This document shows, one piece after another, positions 33,403 to 41,859 of a DNA stretch of 57,336 bases. Position numbers and translations under genes: made by a program. Positions within the stretch are counted from its first letter, which is position 1. Each line of letters starts with the position of its first letter. Under the pieces are notes generated by a model. That model did not search any database. It worked only from the letters and a program-made list of their open reading frames with translations, and was not told the DNA's origin. This DNA is from Paraburkholderia ginsengisoli NBRC 100965 (GTDB lineage: Bacteria > Pseudomonadota > Gammaproteobacteria > Burkholderiales > Burkholderiaceae), in assembly GCF_000739735.1 (NCBI RefSeq), contig NZ_BBJF01000026.1, forward strand, positions 1-57,336. Reading direction: 5' to 3'.

Positions 33403-34245
33403 TCAGGCCAGCGCGGCCGTCGCGCGCATGGTCAGATAGCCTTCGTGGTCTTTGGCCCATAGCTCGATGGTTTTGCCGTCGGCCGACGGCTGGCCGCACA
33501 CGGTGAAAGGTTGCCCGGCGAAAGTAGGACGCAGCGCCCTGAACGCGAAACTTTGCAACGTGGCGTCTGGCAGTTCGCGGCGCACGAGGTCGACGAGCAG
33601 CGTCGCGATCAACGGACCGTGAACGATGAGCCCCGGATAGCCTTCGACCTGCGTGACGTACGGGTAGTCATAGTGAATGCGATGGCCGTTGAAGGTCAGC
33701 GCCGAATAGCGGAACAGCAGCACCGCGTCGGTGTCGATCGTGCGGCGCCACGTTTCGCCTTGCGGCGCGAGTTGCGGTTGTTGCGGCCGCGCGCCTTCCT
33801 GCGGCGCGTCGCGATAGACGATGTCGTGCTCTTCGTCGATCTTCAGTTCGCCGCCCGCTTCGATCGTGTGCTGCACGGTGACGAACACGAGGCGCCCCGA
33901 ACGGCCAGTCTTGTCCTCGATATTGGCGATGGTCGACGTGCGCGTGGCGCGCTCGCCCACTTTGAGCGGCGCATGAAACGTCAGCCGGCCGCCCGCCCAC
34001 ATGCGGCGCGGCAGCGGCACCGGCGGCAGAAAACCGCCGCGCTTCGGATGACCGTCGGCGCCGACTTCGGCCATCGCCGCGACCGGCAGAAAATACAGCC
34101 AGTGCCACAACGGCGGCACCGTATCGCCACTTTCTTCGCGATCGAGCGTGGCGGCCAGCGCCGTCAGCGGAAAGGCGGTGATGTCGTCTTCGGTCACCGC
34201 CTCCTTGTTGAGCCAGTCGTCGAGTTTCTCTGAGGCCGCGGACAT
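33403..34245 (-). CDS. FAS1-like/HTD2-type hotdog dehydratase (mesaconyl-C4-CoA hydratase-like)
   Basis: A 280-residue double-hotdog enzyme. The first half reads WLYFLPVAAMAEVGADGHPKRGGFLPPVPLPRRMWAGG and the second FNGHRIHYDYPYVTQVEGYPGLIVHGPL, which is the active-site signature of HTD2/mesaconyl-C4-CoA hydratase-like proteins. It would add water to, or remove it from, a branched enoyl-CoA. GGAG precedes the ATG at 34245. A 154-bp gap separates it from the upstream gene, the largest inside this gene run, so a secondary promoter here is possible. Presence with a CaiB transferase and CitE lyase resembles itaconate/mesaconate utilisation sets. Confidence 0.82.
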   Translation of the reverse strand: MSAASEKLDDWLNKEAVTEDDITAFPLTALAATLDREESGDTVPPLWHWLYFLPVAAMAEVGADGHPKRGGFLPPVPLPRRMWAGGRLTFHAPLKVGERATRTSTIANIEDKTGRSGRLVFVTVQHTIEAGGELKIDEEHDIVYRDAPQEGARPQQPQLAPQGETWRRTIDTDAVLLFRYSALTFNGHRIHYDYPYVTQVEGYPGLIVHGPLIATLLVDLVRRELPDATLQSFAFRALRPTFAGQPFTVCGQPSADGKTIELWAKDHEGYLTMRATAALA

Positions 34246-34399
34246 GGGCGAAGTCTCCGGATACGCGTGTTGAGCTTGTAGGCCCTACTATGAACGACGC
34301 GGTGCGTTCCGCGAAGTTCGCATTTTCGAATCGGGCCTTTGGTTTTGCTTAAGGCGCGGGGCGAGCGGGCGGTTGGTTTCGCCCATTGGCCCTTGACGA

Positions 34400-35218
34400 T
34401 CAGCCTTCGCGCAGATGGGCCGACGCTTCGTCCTCGATGCGTTGCCAGATCTCGATCGCCATCGGCTTTTCGCCTTCTTCCATGATATGACCGACGAGGC
34501 CGATCGCGCGCGCCATCACGCCGAAGCCGCGCACGATGCGCCACGGAAAACCGAACTCGCAACAGATCGCACCGATCGCGCCGGTCGCGTTGATCGGCAG
34601 CGACTTGCCCGACACGCGCTCGGCCTCGGCGCCGATCAGTTGCATCAACTTCACGTACTTGCCGGACATGCCGTTCTCCGCGGCGAGCTGGAACAGACGC
34701 GGCGTACGCGGATCGATCGGCTTATGCAGCGGATGCCCCAAACCGGGCACGCTGGCGCCGCGTGCGCGATAGGCGGCGACGGTATCACGTGCGATCTGTT
34801 CGAGCTCAGCTAGCGCGGCGCCGCTTTGGCCGTCTTGCCGCGCGTCGTGCTGAGCATCAGGCAGCGCCTCCGACAACATCCGGCACGCGCCCTCCATACT
34901 GCCGACGAATACCGACCCCAGCCCGCACAATCCCGCCGCCACGGCCGCCTGCAACGATTCGGGCGCGCCCGCGTACGTCATGCGCGCGGCAATCGCGCTC
35001 GGCGTCATGCCATGCTCGACCAGTGTGATCAGGATCGCGTTGAACATCGCGGACTGCTCGCGCGTCGCGGCCTTGCCGGTCAGTTGCAGAAAAGCGAAGT
35101 CGCCGAGATTCATGTGACCAAGCACTTCGTTGGGCAAATCCTTGCCGCGCACGACGATGCGATCCGGCGTGCTGTAGGCGATATTCGAACGAATCAGCGG
35201 TTTGGGCGTTCTGGACAT
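34400..35218 (-). CDS. Citrate-synthase-fold protein, citryl-CoA lyase-like
   Basis: A 272-residue protein, about two-thirds the length of citrate synthase, corresponding to its large and small helical domains. The second catalytic histidine region is preserved (VPGLGHPLHKPIDPR). The first, normally GxxHGGA, reads GSVFVGSMEGA without His. The aspartate position, normally NVDF or NVDG, reads NATGAIGAICCEFGFP. Two of the three classical residues are therefore missing. NCBI-style naming would be citryl-CoA lyase, but chemistry is doubtful; a cleavage, hydrolase or binding role is possible. ATG at 35218; 82 bp downstream of the MaoC gene. Confidence 0.75.
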   Translation of the reverse strand: MSRTPKPLIRSNIAYSTPDRIVVRGKDLPNEVLGHMNLGDFAFLQLTGKAATREQSAMFNAILITLVEHGMTPSAIAARMTYAGAPESLQAAVAAGLCGLGSVFVGSMEGACRMLSEALPDAQHDARQDGQSGAALAELEQIARDTVAAYRARGASVPGLGHPLHKPIDPRTPRLFQLAAENGMSGKYVKLMQLIGAEAERVSGKSLPINATGAIGAICCEFGFPWRIVRGFGVMARAIGLVGHIMEEGEKPMAIEIWQRIEDEASAHLREG

Positions 35219-35300
35219 GATGATCGTGAATCCTGTGAGCGGTTGTCGATTCGATGAAAAGCGGCTGGCCCGCGCGGACGAATGCACGCTGAGCGAAGCC

Positions 35301-36170
35301 TCATTGCAATTCCGCGCGCCCGTTGTTGAGCACGAGCACGTCGCGCTCCAGCACGCGCGAGCGGAAATTCACCACGCCGTCATCGAGCCAGAGTTCAGTG
35401 CGGATCGTTTCGCCAGGATAAACCGGCGCGGTGAAACGCGCGTACAGCGACGCCAGTTTCTCGGGTTTGGCTGCGCAAGCGGTCTTCAGCACCGCGTGGC
35501 CAGCCACGCCCCACGTCGCGAGACCGTGCAGAATCGGCCGCTCGAAACCCGCCGCGCGCGCGACGGCCGGGTCCGCGTGCAGCGGATTGTCGTCGCCGGA
35601 AAGACGGTAGATCAACGCCGTCTCGGGCCGCGTGGGCAAGTCGCAGATCGCGTCCGGTGCGCGCTCGGGCAGCGGCGGCGGACCGGGCAGCGGCTCGTCG
35701 GAAGGCTGACCGTTCGCGCTGAAGCCGCCATCGCCGCGACAGAAGTTCAGCTGCTCGACGGTGGCGAGCAACTCGCCGCTGGCTTTGTCGACGACGCTGC
35801 GTTCGATCAGCACCAACGCGCCCTTGCCCGGGCCCTTGTCGACGATGCGCGCGACCCGCGAGCGTCCGACGATAGTCGCCGCCGCCGGCAACGGCCGGTG
35901 AATCCGCAACCGCTGCTCGCCATGCAGCAACTTCACCCAGTCGATACCGGTGCCGGGATGCCGGGCCCAGAAGCCCGGATAGCCGAGCACGACGGCGAAG
36001 GTCGGCGGCACCCGCAGTGCCTTCTCGTAGACGAACGGCAGGTCGTCGGGATCGAGCGGATCGTGGCCATAGCCGAGGCCGAGGCTATAGAGGATGGCGT
36101 CGCGTTGAGTGTAGGTTTGCTCGATGTCTTCGAACGGCCAGTTGCGCAGCGTGTGATAGTCGATCGTCAT
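35301..36170 (-). CDS. MaoC-type enoyl-CoA hydratase 2
   Basis: A 289-residue double-hotdog (R)-specific enoyl-CoA hydratase. The C-terminal half carries the hydratase-2 motif YRLSGDDNPLHADPAVARAAGFERPILHGLATWG, with the catalytic Asp and His. The N-terminal half has the degenerate hotdog seen in MFE-2 and related proteins (DAILYSLGLGYGHDPLDPDDLPFVYE). It begins 7 bp after the enoyl-CoA hydratase gene. Having both a crotonase-fold and a hotdog hydratase in one operon suggests either two successive hydration steps or opposite stereochemistry for different intermediates. Confidence 0.9.
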   Translation of the reverse strand: MTIDYHTLRNWPFEDIEQTYTQRDAILYSLGLGYGHDPLDPDDLPFVYEKALRVPPTFAVVLGYPGFWARHPGTGIDWVKLLHGEQRLRIHRPLPAAATIVGRSRVARIVDKGPGKGALVLIERSVVDKASGELLATVEQLNFCRGDGGFSANGQPSDEPLPGPPPLPERAPDAICDLPTRPETALIYRLSGDDNPLHADPAVARAAGFERPILHGLATWGVAGHAVLKTACAAKPEKLASLYARFTAPVYPGETIRTELWLDDGVVNFRSRVLERDVLVLNNGRAELQ

Positions 36171-36177
36171 GAGGGGC

Positions 36178-36969
36178 TCAGGCGGGGGGCCACTGGAAGA
36201 GCGGCGTCGTTTTGTCCTTGAAGCGCTGCACGGCTTCGCGATGAAATTCGGTCGAGAACGCGATGCCCTGCGCGGCCGATTCGAGGTCGAGCATCGCGCG
36301 CAAATCCGCACCGAGCGACTGGTTCAACGCGCGCTTCGCGAGGCCGAACGCAACCGGCGACGCGCCCGCGAGGCTGGCGGCGATCTGCGTCGCTCGTGCG
36401 CGCAGCCTGTCCTGCTCGACGATTTCGAATACCGCCCCAATGCGCTGCGCCTCTTCGGCTTGAATCTCACGCGCCGTGAATACCAGGTCTTTCGCACGAG
36501 CCAGCCCGACGACGCGCGGCAGCGTGTAGAACGCGCCGCAATCCGGCACAAGGCCGACCTTCATGAACGGCATGCAGAAACGCGCGCGCGGCGTCGCGAG
36601 CACGAAGTCCGCCGCCAGCGTGAGACTGAAACCCGCGCCATACGCGACACCGTCGACGGCGGCGATCACCGGCCGGTCCAGATCGAGCAGCATGGCGACC
36701 CAGCCGTGCAGATCGTCGAGACGATTGCGCCCCTCCTCCGCGCTCGCGACGTTCATGCCGCGCAAATCGCCGCCCGCGCAGAAGTCCTGGCCTGCACCAC
36801 ATAGCACGACCGCGCGGATCGAGCGGTCCTGGCGAATCGCGTAGACGGCCTCGCGCAACGCGATGCGCATCGACATGTCCAGCGCGTTCTTCTGCTGCGG
36901 ACGGTTCAACGTCAGTGTCGCGATGCCGGTTTCGGCATCGACGTCGTACAGCAACGCGGTCTCGCTCAT
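36178..36969 (-). CDS. Enoyl-CoA hydratase/isomerase (crotonase family)
   Basis: A 263-residue crotonase-fold protein. Oxyanion-hole loops are LNRPQQKNALDMSMRIALREA and DFCAGGDLRGM, then PVIAAVDGVAYGAGFSLTLAADFVLATPRARF. In the catalytic loop MKVGLVPDCGAFYTLPRVVG the usual second Glu position is not evident, which favours isomerase-type chemistry over straightforward hydration. The start ATG overlaps the stop of the LplA-like gene by four bases. Confidence 0.88.
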   Translation of the reverse strand: MSETALLYDVDAETGIATLTLNRPQQKNALDMSMRIALREAVYAIRQDRSIRAVVLCGAGQDFCAGGDLRGMNVASAEEGRNRLDDLHGWVAMLLDLDRPVIAAVDGVAYGAGFSLTLAADFVLATPRARFCMPFMKVGLVPDCGAFYTLPRVVGLARAKDLVFTAREIQAEEAQRIGAVFEIVEQDRLRARATQIAASLAGASPVAFGLAKRALNQSLGADLRAMLDLESAAQGIAFSTEFHREAVQRFKDKTTPLFQWPPA

Positions 36970-38099
36970 GCCGTGACCTCCGCGTGATCGAGACTGGCCA
37001 GCGCAAGGTCGAGCGCTTTCAACAGATGCGCCGCTTCGACACCGGCGAACTCGACGTCCTCACGTTGCAGAAACGCGTTGATGTGGCGCTCGCACGCCTC
37101 GCGCGTGGCGGGCAAACCGGTGAACCCTTCTTCGAGCCAATCGACCGAGCGGATCGGCCGTGGATGCCAGTCGCCGTTGACGATCGCGCGCATCACCAGA
37201 CCGTCGCGCACCAGCAGGCTCAGCCAGATCAACCCCGCGGGCGCTTTTTCGCGGCCCCGCCCGATGCGGTCGCCGACGCGCATCAGCGGGCCATAACGCA
37301 CGGCTTCGCTCTTTTCGTTAAACCAGGCATCGCTCGTCAATTCGCTCGCGAACTGCCGGGCCAACGCTTCTTCATGCGCGACCAGCGTGCCACCGCCCTG
37401 CAACGGCGCGCCGTCGAACGCGCGGCGCATGCACGCGTCGACCCACGCGATCAATTCATCGTGCCTGATCGAGCGATCCAGCTCCTTTTCCAGAAACGTG
37501 TAGCGCGAGCCAATATCCTTGTGCTTCTTGTCGCGCGTTTTCTCGGGCGCGAGTGGCATCGCTTGCGCGGCGATATCGGTGTTGATCGCCTTGATGTTCA
37601 GCAGAATGCGGAACGTCAGCACGCCGCCTTCGATTTTCAACGACGTCGCGACCAGTTTGCGACCATCGATTTCGACATCGTTCAACGGACGATACGACGC
37701 AGACAGATCGAACACTTCGCGCAAACTGTCCGCGACATGGCCGAGGATCGTCGGAAACGCGACCGCCGCGGTGGGTGGCACGCCGGGCACGCTGGTGGGC
37801 AGGTAGAGCGCGAGAAACGCCGAGCCCTTGCCCGCATAGATCGCGCCGCCGCTGGTCTCGCGCCGCCGCGTCAGCACACCATTGCTGCGGCAGAACGCGA
37901 GATCGAGCACCTGCTGCGGATCTTCGTTGACGCCGATCGTGATGCTGTCTTCGTTGAAGATGTTCAGATACACGGTGGGCGGCGCGAGTCCTTCGGCCAC
38001 CGCGCGCTCCACGGCCGGCGAAATCGAAATCGAAAAGTCCGCATAGCTATGATGGCCGACGATGAAACGCCAGGGCGTGCGGTTCGCTTCACTGCTCAT
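36966..38099 (-). CDS. Lipoate-protein ligase A-like (biotin/lipoate ligase family) protein
   Basis: A 377-residue protein of the LplA/LipB/BirA fold. The substrate-loop motif is RRETSGGAIYAGKGSAFLAL (residues 80-99), equivalent to RRxSGGGAVYHDxGN. The conserved lysine lies in DVEIDGRKLVATSLKIEGG (K148), equivalent to GKKISG. Members attach lipoate or octanoate to the swinging arm of 2-oxoacid dehydrogenases or glycine cleavage H protein. No lipoyl-domain gene is in the window, and it is embedded with four-base overlaps between a CoA ligase and an enoyl-CoA hydratase. It may therefore act on a different acyl-adenylate or acyl-CoA. Substrate unknown. Confidence 0.78.
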   Translation of the reverse strand: MSSEANRTPWRFIVGHHSYADFSISISPAVERAVAEGLAPPTVYLNIFNEDSITIGVNEDPQQVLDLAFCRSNGVLTRRRETSGGAIYAGKGSAFLALYLPTSVPGVPPTAAVAFPTILGHVADSLREVFDLSASYRPLNDVEIDGRKLVATSLKIEGGVLTFRILLNIKAINTDIAAQAMPLAPEKTRDKKHKDIGSRYTFLEKELDRSIRHDELIAWVDACMRRAFDGAPLQGGGTLVAHEEALARQFASELTSDAWFNEKSEAVRYGPLMRVGDRIGRGREKAPAGLIWLSLLVRDGLVMRAIVNGDWHPRPIRSVDWLEEGFTGLPATREACERHINAFLQREDVEFAGVEAAHLLKALDLALASLDHAEVTA

Positions 38100-39268
38100 G
38101 CTGTGCTCCTTTGATCGGTAACGAGATGCGTGCCGTCGAGCTTCGCAACCGCTTCGATGGCATCCGCGCTGATGAGGGTCTGCTGTTTGAAGCGCACGGC
38201 GACTGCGTCGAGCGCGGCGGGCGCGGGCGTGCCTTCGATCTGCAGGCTCAGGTGATCGCCGCCGCTGGGCTTGCGCGACACCACGAGCCGGTATGCGCCG
38301 CTCAGTCCGTCGATGCCGAGCAGCACCGTGCGCAACTCGGATGGATAAACCTTGACGCCCTTGATCTTCAGCATCGAGTCGGCACGGCCGAACACCACGC
38401 GCGGCAACGACACCGTGCGTCCGAATAGCGGTTCGGTCTCGCGCAGTACCGTGAGGTCGCCGGTGCGATAGCGCACGAGCGGTTGCAGTTCTTTCTTCAG
38501 ATGCGTGAGCACGAGCTCGCCGCGCTCGCCTGGCGCGACCGGTGTGCCGCTCTCGGGATCGATCACTTCCGCGTACAGCAATTCATCGAAGACATGCACG
38601 CCGGTGCCGCCCGGAAAGGTCCGTGCAACCGGCAAACATTCGGATAACGAAAAGCTGTCGATCAGCAGTGTGCCCGGCATTGCGTCGCGCACGCGCCGAT
38701 ATAACGCTTCGTTGCCGGTGAATGCTTCGCCGCCCGCGAAAAACACGCGCGGCAGCGGACAGCCCGCTTCGATCAGCTTGAGCGCATGCGACGGATTGCC
38801 GGCCAGCACCGTCACACCGCAACGGCGCGCGATGTCGGCGGCGCGTTCGGTTTCGCCGGGACCGTGCGGAATGCACGCGACGCCGCGCGCTTCCATCTGG
38901 CTCTGATAGAACAGCCCCGCGACGAACAGGTGATAGCCGAACGTGACCATGCACACGTCGCCGGCGCCGATGCCGCACGCGTCGAGATGCTGGCCGCACG
39001 CGGCGTCGATTGCGCGCAGGTCGGCGGCGCTGTGCAGGATCGGCACCAACGCGGCGCCCATCGGCGTGAGATGCACGCGCACAGGCGGCACGTGCGGCGC
39101 AAACGCCCCATAGCCGGGACGCCCCATTTCAGCGACCAGTTCCGCGCGCGACATCAACGGCACGCGCGCGGCGAACTCATCTGTGCTCGTTACGTGAGAC
39201 GGCAGGCGTCCCGCGTAGAACGGGTGCTCGCGCAGCCGCCCGAGTTGCGCGTTCAATCGATCGAGCAT
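38096..39268 (-). CDS. Phenylacetate-CoA ligase (PaaK)-type adenylate-forming enzyme
   Basis: A 390-residue protein, shorter than PaaK (about 435). It keeps the family's order: N-terminal LNAQLGRLREHPFYAGRL, nucleotide-binding region GAGDVCMVTFGYHLFVAG, IPHGPGETERAADIARRCGVTVLAGNPSHAL, the adenine motif DSFSLSE, and the hinge/C-terminal region GRADSMLKIKGVKVYPSEL. The expected reaction is ATP-dependent activation of an organic acid to its CoA thioester. ATG at 39268 is preceded by GCAGGAGAC. It overlaps the LplA-like gene by four bases. The substrate is not apparent. Confidence 0.85.
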   Translation of the reverse strand: MLDRLNAQLGRLREHPFYAGRLPSHVTSTDEFAARVPLMSRAELVAEMGRPGYGAFAPHVPPVRVHLTPMGAALVPILHSAADLRAIDAACGQHLDACGIGAGDVCMVTFGYHLFVAGLFYQSQMEARGVACIPHGPGETERAADIARRCGVTVLAGNPSHALKLIEAGCPLPRVFFAGGEAFTGNEALYRRVRDAMPGTLLIDSFSLSECLPVARTFPGGTGVHVFDELLYAEVIDPESGTPVAPGERGELVLTHLKKELQPLVRYRTGDLTVLRETEPLFGRTVSLPRVVFGRADSMLKIKGVKVYPSELRTVLLGIDGLSGAYRLVVSRKPSGGDHLSLQIEGTPAPAALDAVAVRFKQQTLISADAIEAVAKLDGTHLVTDQRSTA

Positions 39269-39329
39269 GTCTCCTGCTCCTGTTCTGTTTTGATTGCGTG
39301 TTGTGACTGCGCGCTGGATGCGCAAGCGC

Positions 39330-40526
39330 TCAGGCCCGTTCGAACACCGCCGCGATGCCCTGCCCGCCACCGATGCACATCGTCTCCAGCCCATAGCGGC
39401 CTTTGCGCCGCTGCAACTCATGCAGTAGCGTCGTCATGATCCGCACACCGGTTGCGCCGATCGGATGCCCCAGCGAAATACCTGAGCCGTTCACGTTCAG
39501 CCGCGACTCGTCGTGCCAGCCCCAGCCCTTCAGCACGGCCAGCACCTGGCAGGCGAACGCTTCGTTCAGTTCGACCAGGTCGAGTTGATCGAACGTGAGG
39601 CCGGTCTTCTGGAACAGCTTCTGCACGGCGGGCACGGGGCCGATGCCCATCGTCGCCGGCTCGCAACCAGTGGCGGCCCAGCCGACCAGGTAACCGATCG
39701 GCGTGAGACCCAGTTCTTCGAGCTTGTCTTCCGCGACGATCAGACATGCCGCCGCCGCGTCGTTCTGCTGACTCGCATTGCCGGCGGTCACGGTGCCGTC
39801 CTTCAGCAAGGGCCGCAGTTTCGCGAGCGATTCGAGCGTCGCGTCGCCACGCACGCCTTCGTCGCGCGAAAAACTCAGCGAGTCGCCCTTGCGTTGCGGC
39901 ACCTGGACGGACACGACTTCGTCGGCGAACTTGCCCGACTCCCATGCGGCCTTCGCGCGCTGATGGCTGCGCAGTGCATACGCGTCCGCTGCTTCGCGCG
40001 TGATGCCGTACTGCTTCGCGAGGTTCTCGGCCGTCTCGATCATTCCGGAGATGTAGCCGAAGCGCGCTTCCGGCTGCGAACGCTCGCGGCCGCGATCGAG
40101 CCGGTCGTGCAGTTTCACCGAGCCCGCGCGCGAACCCCAGCGCATGTCGGTGCTGTAGTACTCGATGTTGCTCATGCTTTCGACGCCGCCCGCAATCACC
40201 GCATCCGCTGCGCCGCTTTGCACCATCATCGCGGCCGTGACGATCGCCTGAAGGCCGCCGCCGCAGCGCCGGTCGAGCTGCATGCCGGGCACGTGCACCG
40301 GCAATCCCGCTTCGAGCGCGGCCCAGCGGCCGACGCACGGCGTCTCGCTGTTCGCATACGACTGCGCGAACACGACGTCTTCGATACGCGCCGGATCGAT
40401 ACCGCTCTTCGCGAGCGTCGCGCGAATCGCGGAGGCCGCGAGGGCTTCGACGGGAACCGGCCGCAGGCTGCCGCCGAACGTACCGACCGGCGTGCGAACC
40501 GGTGCGACGATCGCTGCTCGTTTCAT
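39330..40526 (-). CDS. Thiolase (acetyl-CoA acyltransferase)
   Basis: A 398-residue thiolase that cleaves 3-oxoacyl-CoA with CoA to release acetyl-CoA. The nucleophile is C88 (QLDRRCGGGLQAI), with the HNEAF-type segment LVELNEAFACQVLAV, GHPIGATGVRI and the C-terminal second cysteine ETMCIGGGQGIAA. The QLDRRCGGGLQA form is typical of a Burkholderiales subgroup. ATG at 40526. It lies 26 bp after the CoA transferase gene and 61 bp before the PaaK-type ligase, within the operon. It supplies the last step of a beta-oxidation-type spiral. Confidence 0.92.
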   Translation of the reverse strand: MKRAAIVAPVRTPVGTFGGSLRPVPVEALAASAIRATLAKSGIDPARIEDVVFAQSYANSETPCVGRWAALEAGLPVHVPGMQLDRRCGGGLQAIVTAAMMVQSGAADAVIAGGVESMSNIEYYSTDMRWGSRAGSVKLHDRLDRGRERSQPEARFGYISGMIETAENLAKQYGITREAADAYALRSHQRAKAAWESGKFADEVVSVQVPQRKGDSLSFSRDEGVRGDATLESLAKLRPLLKDGTVTAGNASQQNDAAAACLIVAEDKLEELGLTPIGYLVGWAATGCEPATMGIGPVPAVQKLFQKTGLTFDQLDLVELNEAFACQVLAVLKGWGWHDESRLNVNGSGISLGHPIGATGVRIMTTLLHELQRRKGRYGLETMCIGGGQGIAAVFERA

Positions 40527-40552
40527 CTGGAATGTCCTTGTGCGTTGGAGTG

Positions 40553-41857
40553 TCATGAGGGGAGGGCTTCGCGCGGCACGCCACGCAGGCCATGCGCGCA
40601 ATCATGCGAAGCGGCGGCGAGCGCGTCGCGCGCTTCGGGCGGCGCGATGTCGAGCATGCGCCGCACGCGTTGTGCGAGTGAAAGCCCGCGCAGATCGGCC
40701 ACGCCGTATTCGGTGACGACGAGGCCCACGTCGCTGCGCGGCGTACTCACCGGCCCCGAGAGTCGCGCGACGATGCGGCTGCCATACCGCGAACGCGCGG
40801 GCAATGCGACGATTGGCAAACCGCCGCGCGAACGGGCCGCGCCGCGCAGAAAGTCGACAGCACCGCCCACTGACCCGAGGTACTGGCCGTTGGCCACTTC
40901 GGCATTGACCTGCCCGGTGAGGTCCACTTCGATCGCCGAGTTGATCGCGGCAAAGCGGTCGATCGCGGCCAGCACGTCGATATCGTGCGTATAGGCGGTC
41001 GAGCGAAATTGCACGGCGGAGTTGCGATGCGCGAAACCGTAGATCTTGCGGCTGCCCATCATCGTCCCCGCGACGGTCACGCCGCGATCGTTGCGCTTCT
41101 TCGCATTGGTGATGACGCCGCGCGCCATCAGGCTTGCGACCGCGTCGCCGATCGTGCCGCTATGAATGCCGAGATCGCGACGGTCGGCGAGATGCGCGAG
41201 GATCGTTTCCGGCAATGCACCGAGGCCAAGTTGCAGCGTGGCGCCGTCTTCGACCAATGCCGCCACGTGCTGCGCGATACGGGCTTCGATCTCGCCCGGC
41301 ATCGCGCGCGGCGCGTCGAGCGGCGCACGGTCGGTGTGAATCAGTGCGTCGAAATCCACCTTGCGTAGCGCACGCTCGCCGTAAGTCCAGGGCGCCGCGT
41401 GATTCACTTCGGCGATCACAACGCGCGCCGAGTCGATCAACGGCAGAAGATACTCGTGCGCGATGGAGAGGCTGTAATGGCCGTCGGCATCGGCCGGTGC
41501 AACTTGCAGCAACAGCACGTCGACTTTGAACGGGCCGCTAGTCAACGTGCGCTCGAACGCCGAGTAGTGTGCGGGCACGATATCGAGCACGCCCGCGGCG
41601 GCCAGTTGCCGATTCGTCCCCGAGCCGCAATACGCGCTCATGTCGATCACGTCCGCGTGCTGCGGTTGTAGCGTAGACGACCATGATGCGCCGACGAACA
41701 CCCTGAAGCGTCCGCCAATCGAGTGCCGTTGCGCGGTCAGTGCTTCGGTCAGCGTGCAAGGCTCGGCGCCGCCTTGCCCCCAACACACCGTATCGCCGGG
41801 CCGCACATAGCGTGCGAATTCGAACTGCGCCGCGTCGAGTTCGAGCGCATCGCGCAT
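40553..41857 (-). CDS. Class I CoA transferase of the acetyl-CoA hydrolase/4-hydroxybutyrate CoA-transferase family
   Basis: A 434-residue protein. The catalytic glutamate motif is INSAIEVDLTGQVNAEVANG, followed by GSVGGAVDFLRGAARSRGG and the late motif VVTEYGVADLRGLSL, all typical of AbfT/Cat1-like transferases. It would shuttle CoA between acetyl-CoA or another donor and the pathway acid. Its ATG is only 2 nt after the SDR stop, so translation is coupled; no separate ribosome-binding site is clear. Confidence 0.85.
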   Translation of the reverse strand: MRDALELDAAQFEFARYVRPGDTVCWGQGGAEPCTLTEALTAQRHSIGGRFRVFVGASWSSTLQPQHADVIDMSAYCGSGTNRQLAAAGVLDIVPAHYSAFERTLTSGPFKVDVLLLQVAPADADGHYSLSIAHEYLLPLIDSARVVIAEVNHAAPWTYGERALRKVDFDALIHTDRAPLDAPRAMPGEIEARIAQHVAALVEDGATLQLGLGALPETILAHLADRRDLGIHSGTIGDAVASLMARGVITNAKKRNDRGVTVAGTMMGSRKIYGFAHRNSAVQFRSTAYTHDIDVLAAIDRFAAINSAIEVDLTGQVNAEVANGQYLGSVGGAVDFLRGAARSRGGLPIVALPARSRYGSRIVARLSGPVSTPRSDVGLVVTEYGVADLRGLSLAQRVRRMLDIAPPEARDALAAASHDCAHGLRGVPREALPS

Positions 41858-41859
41858 GC

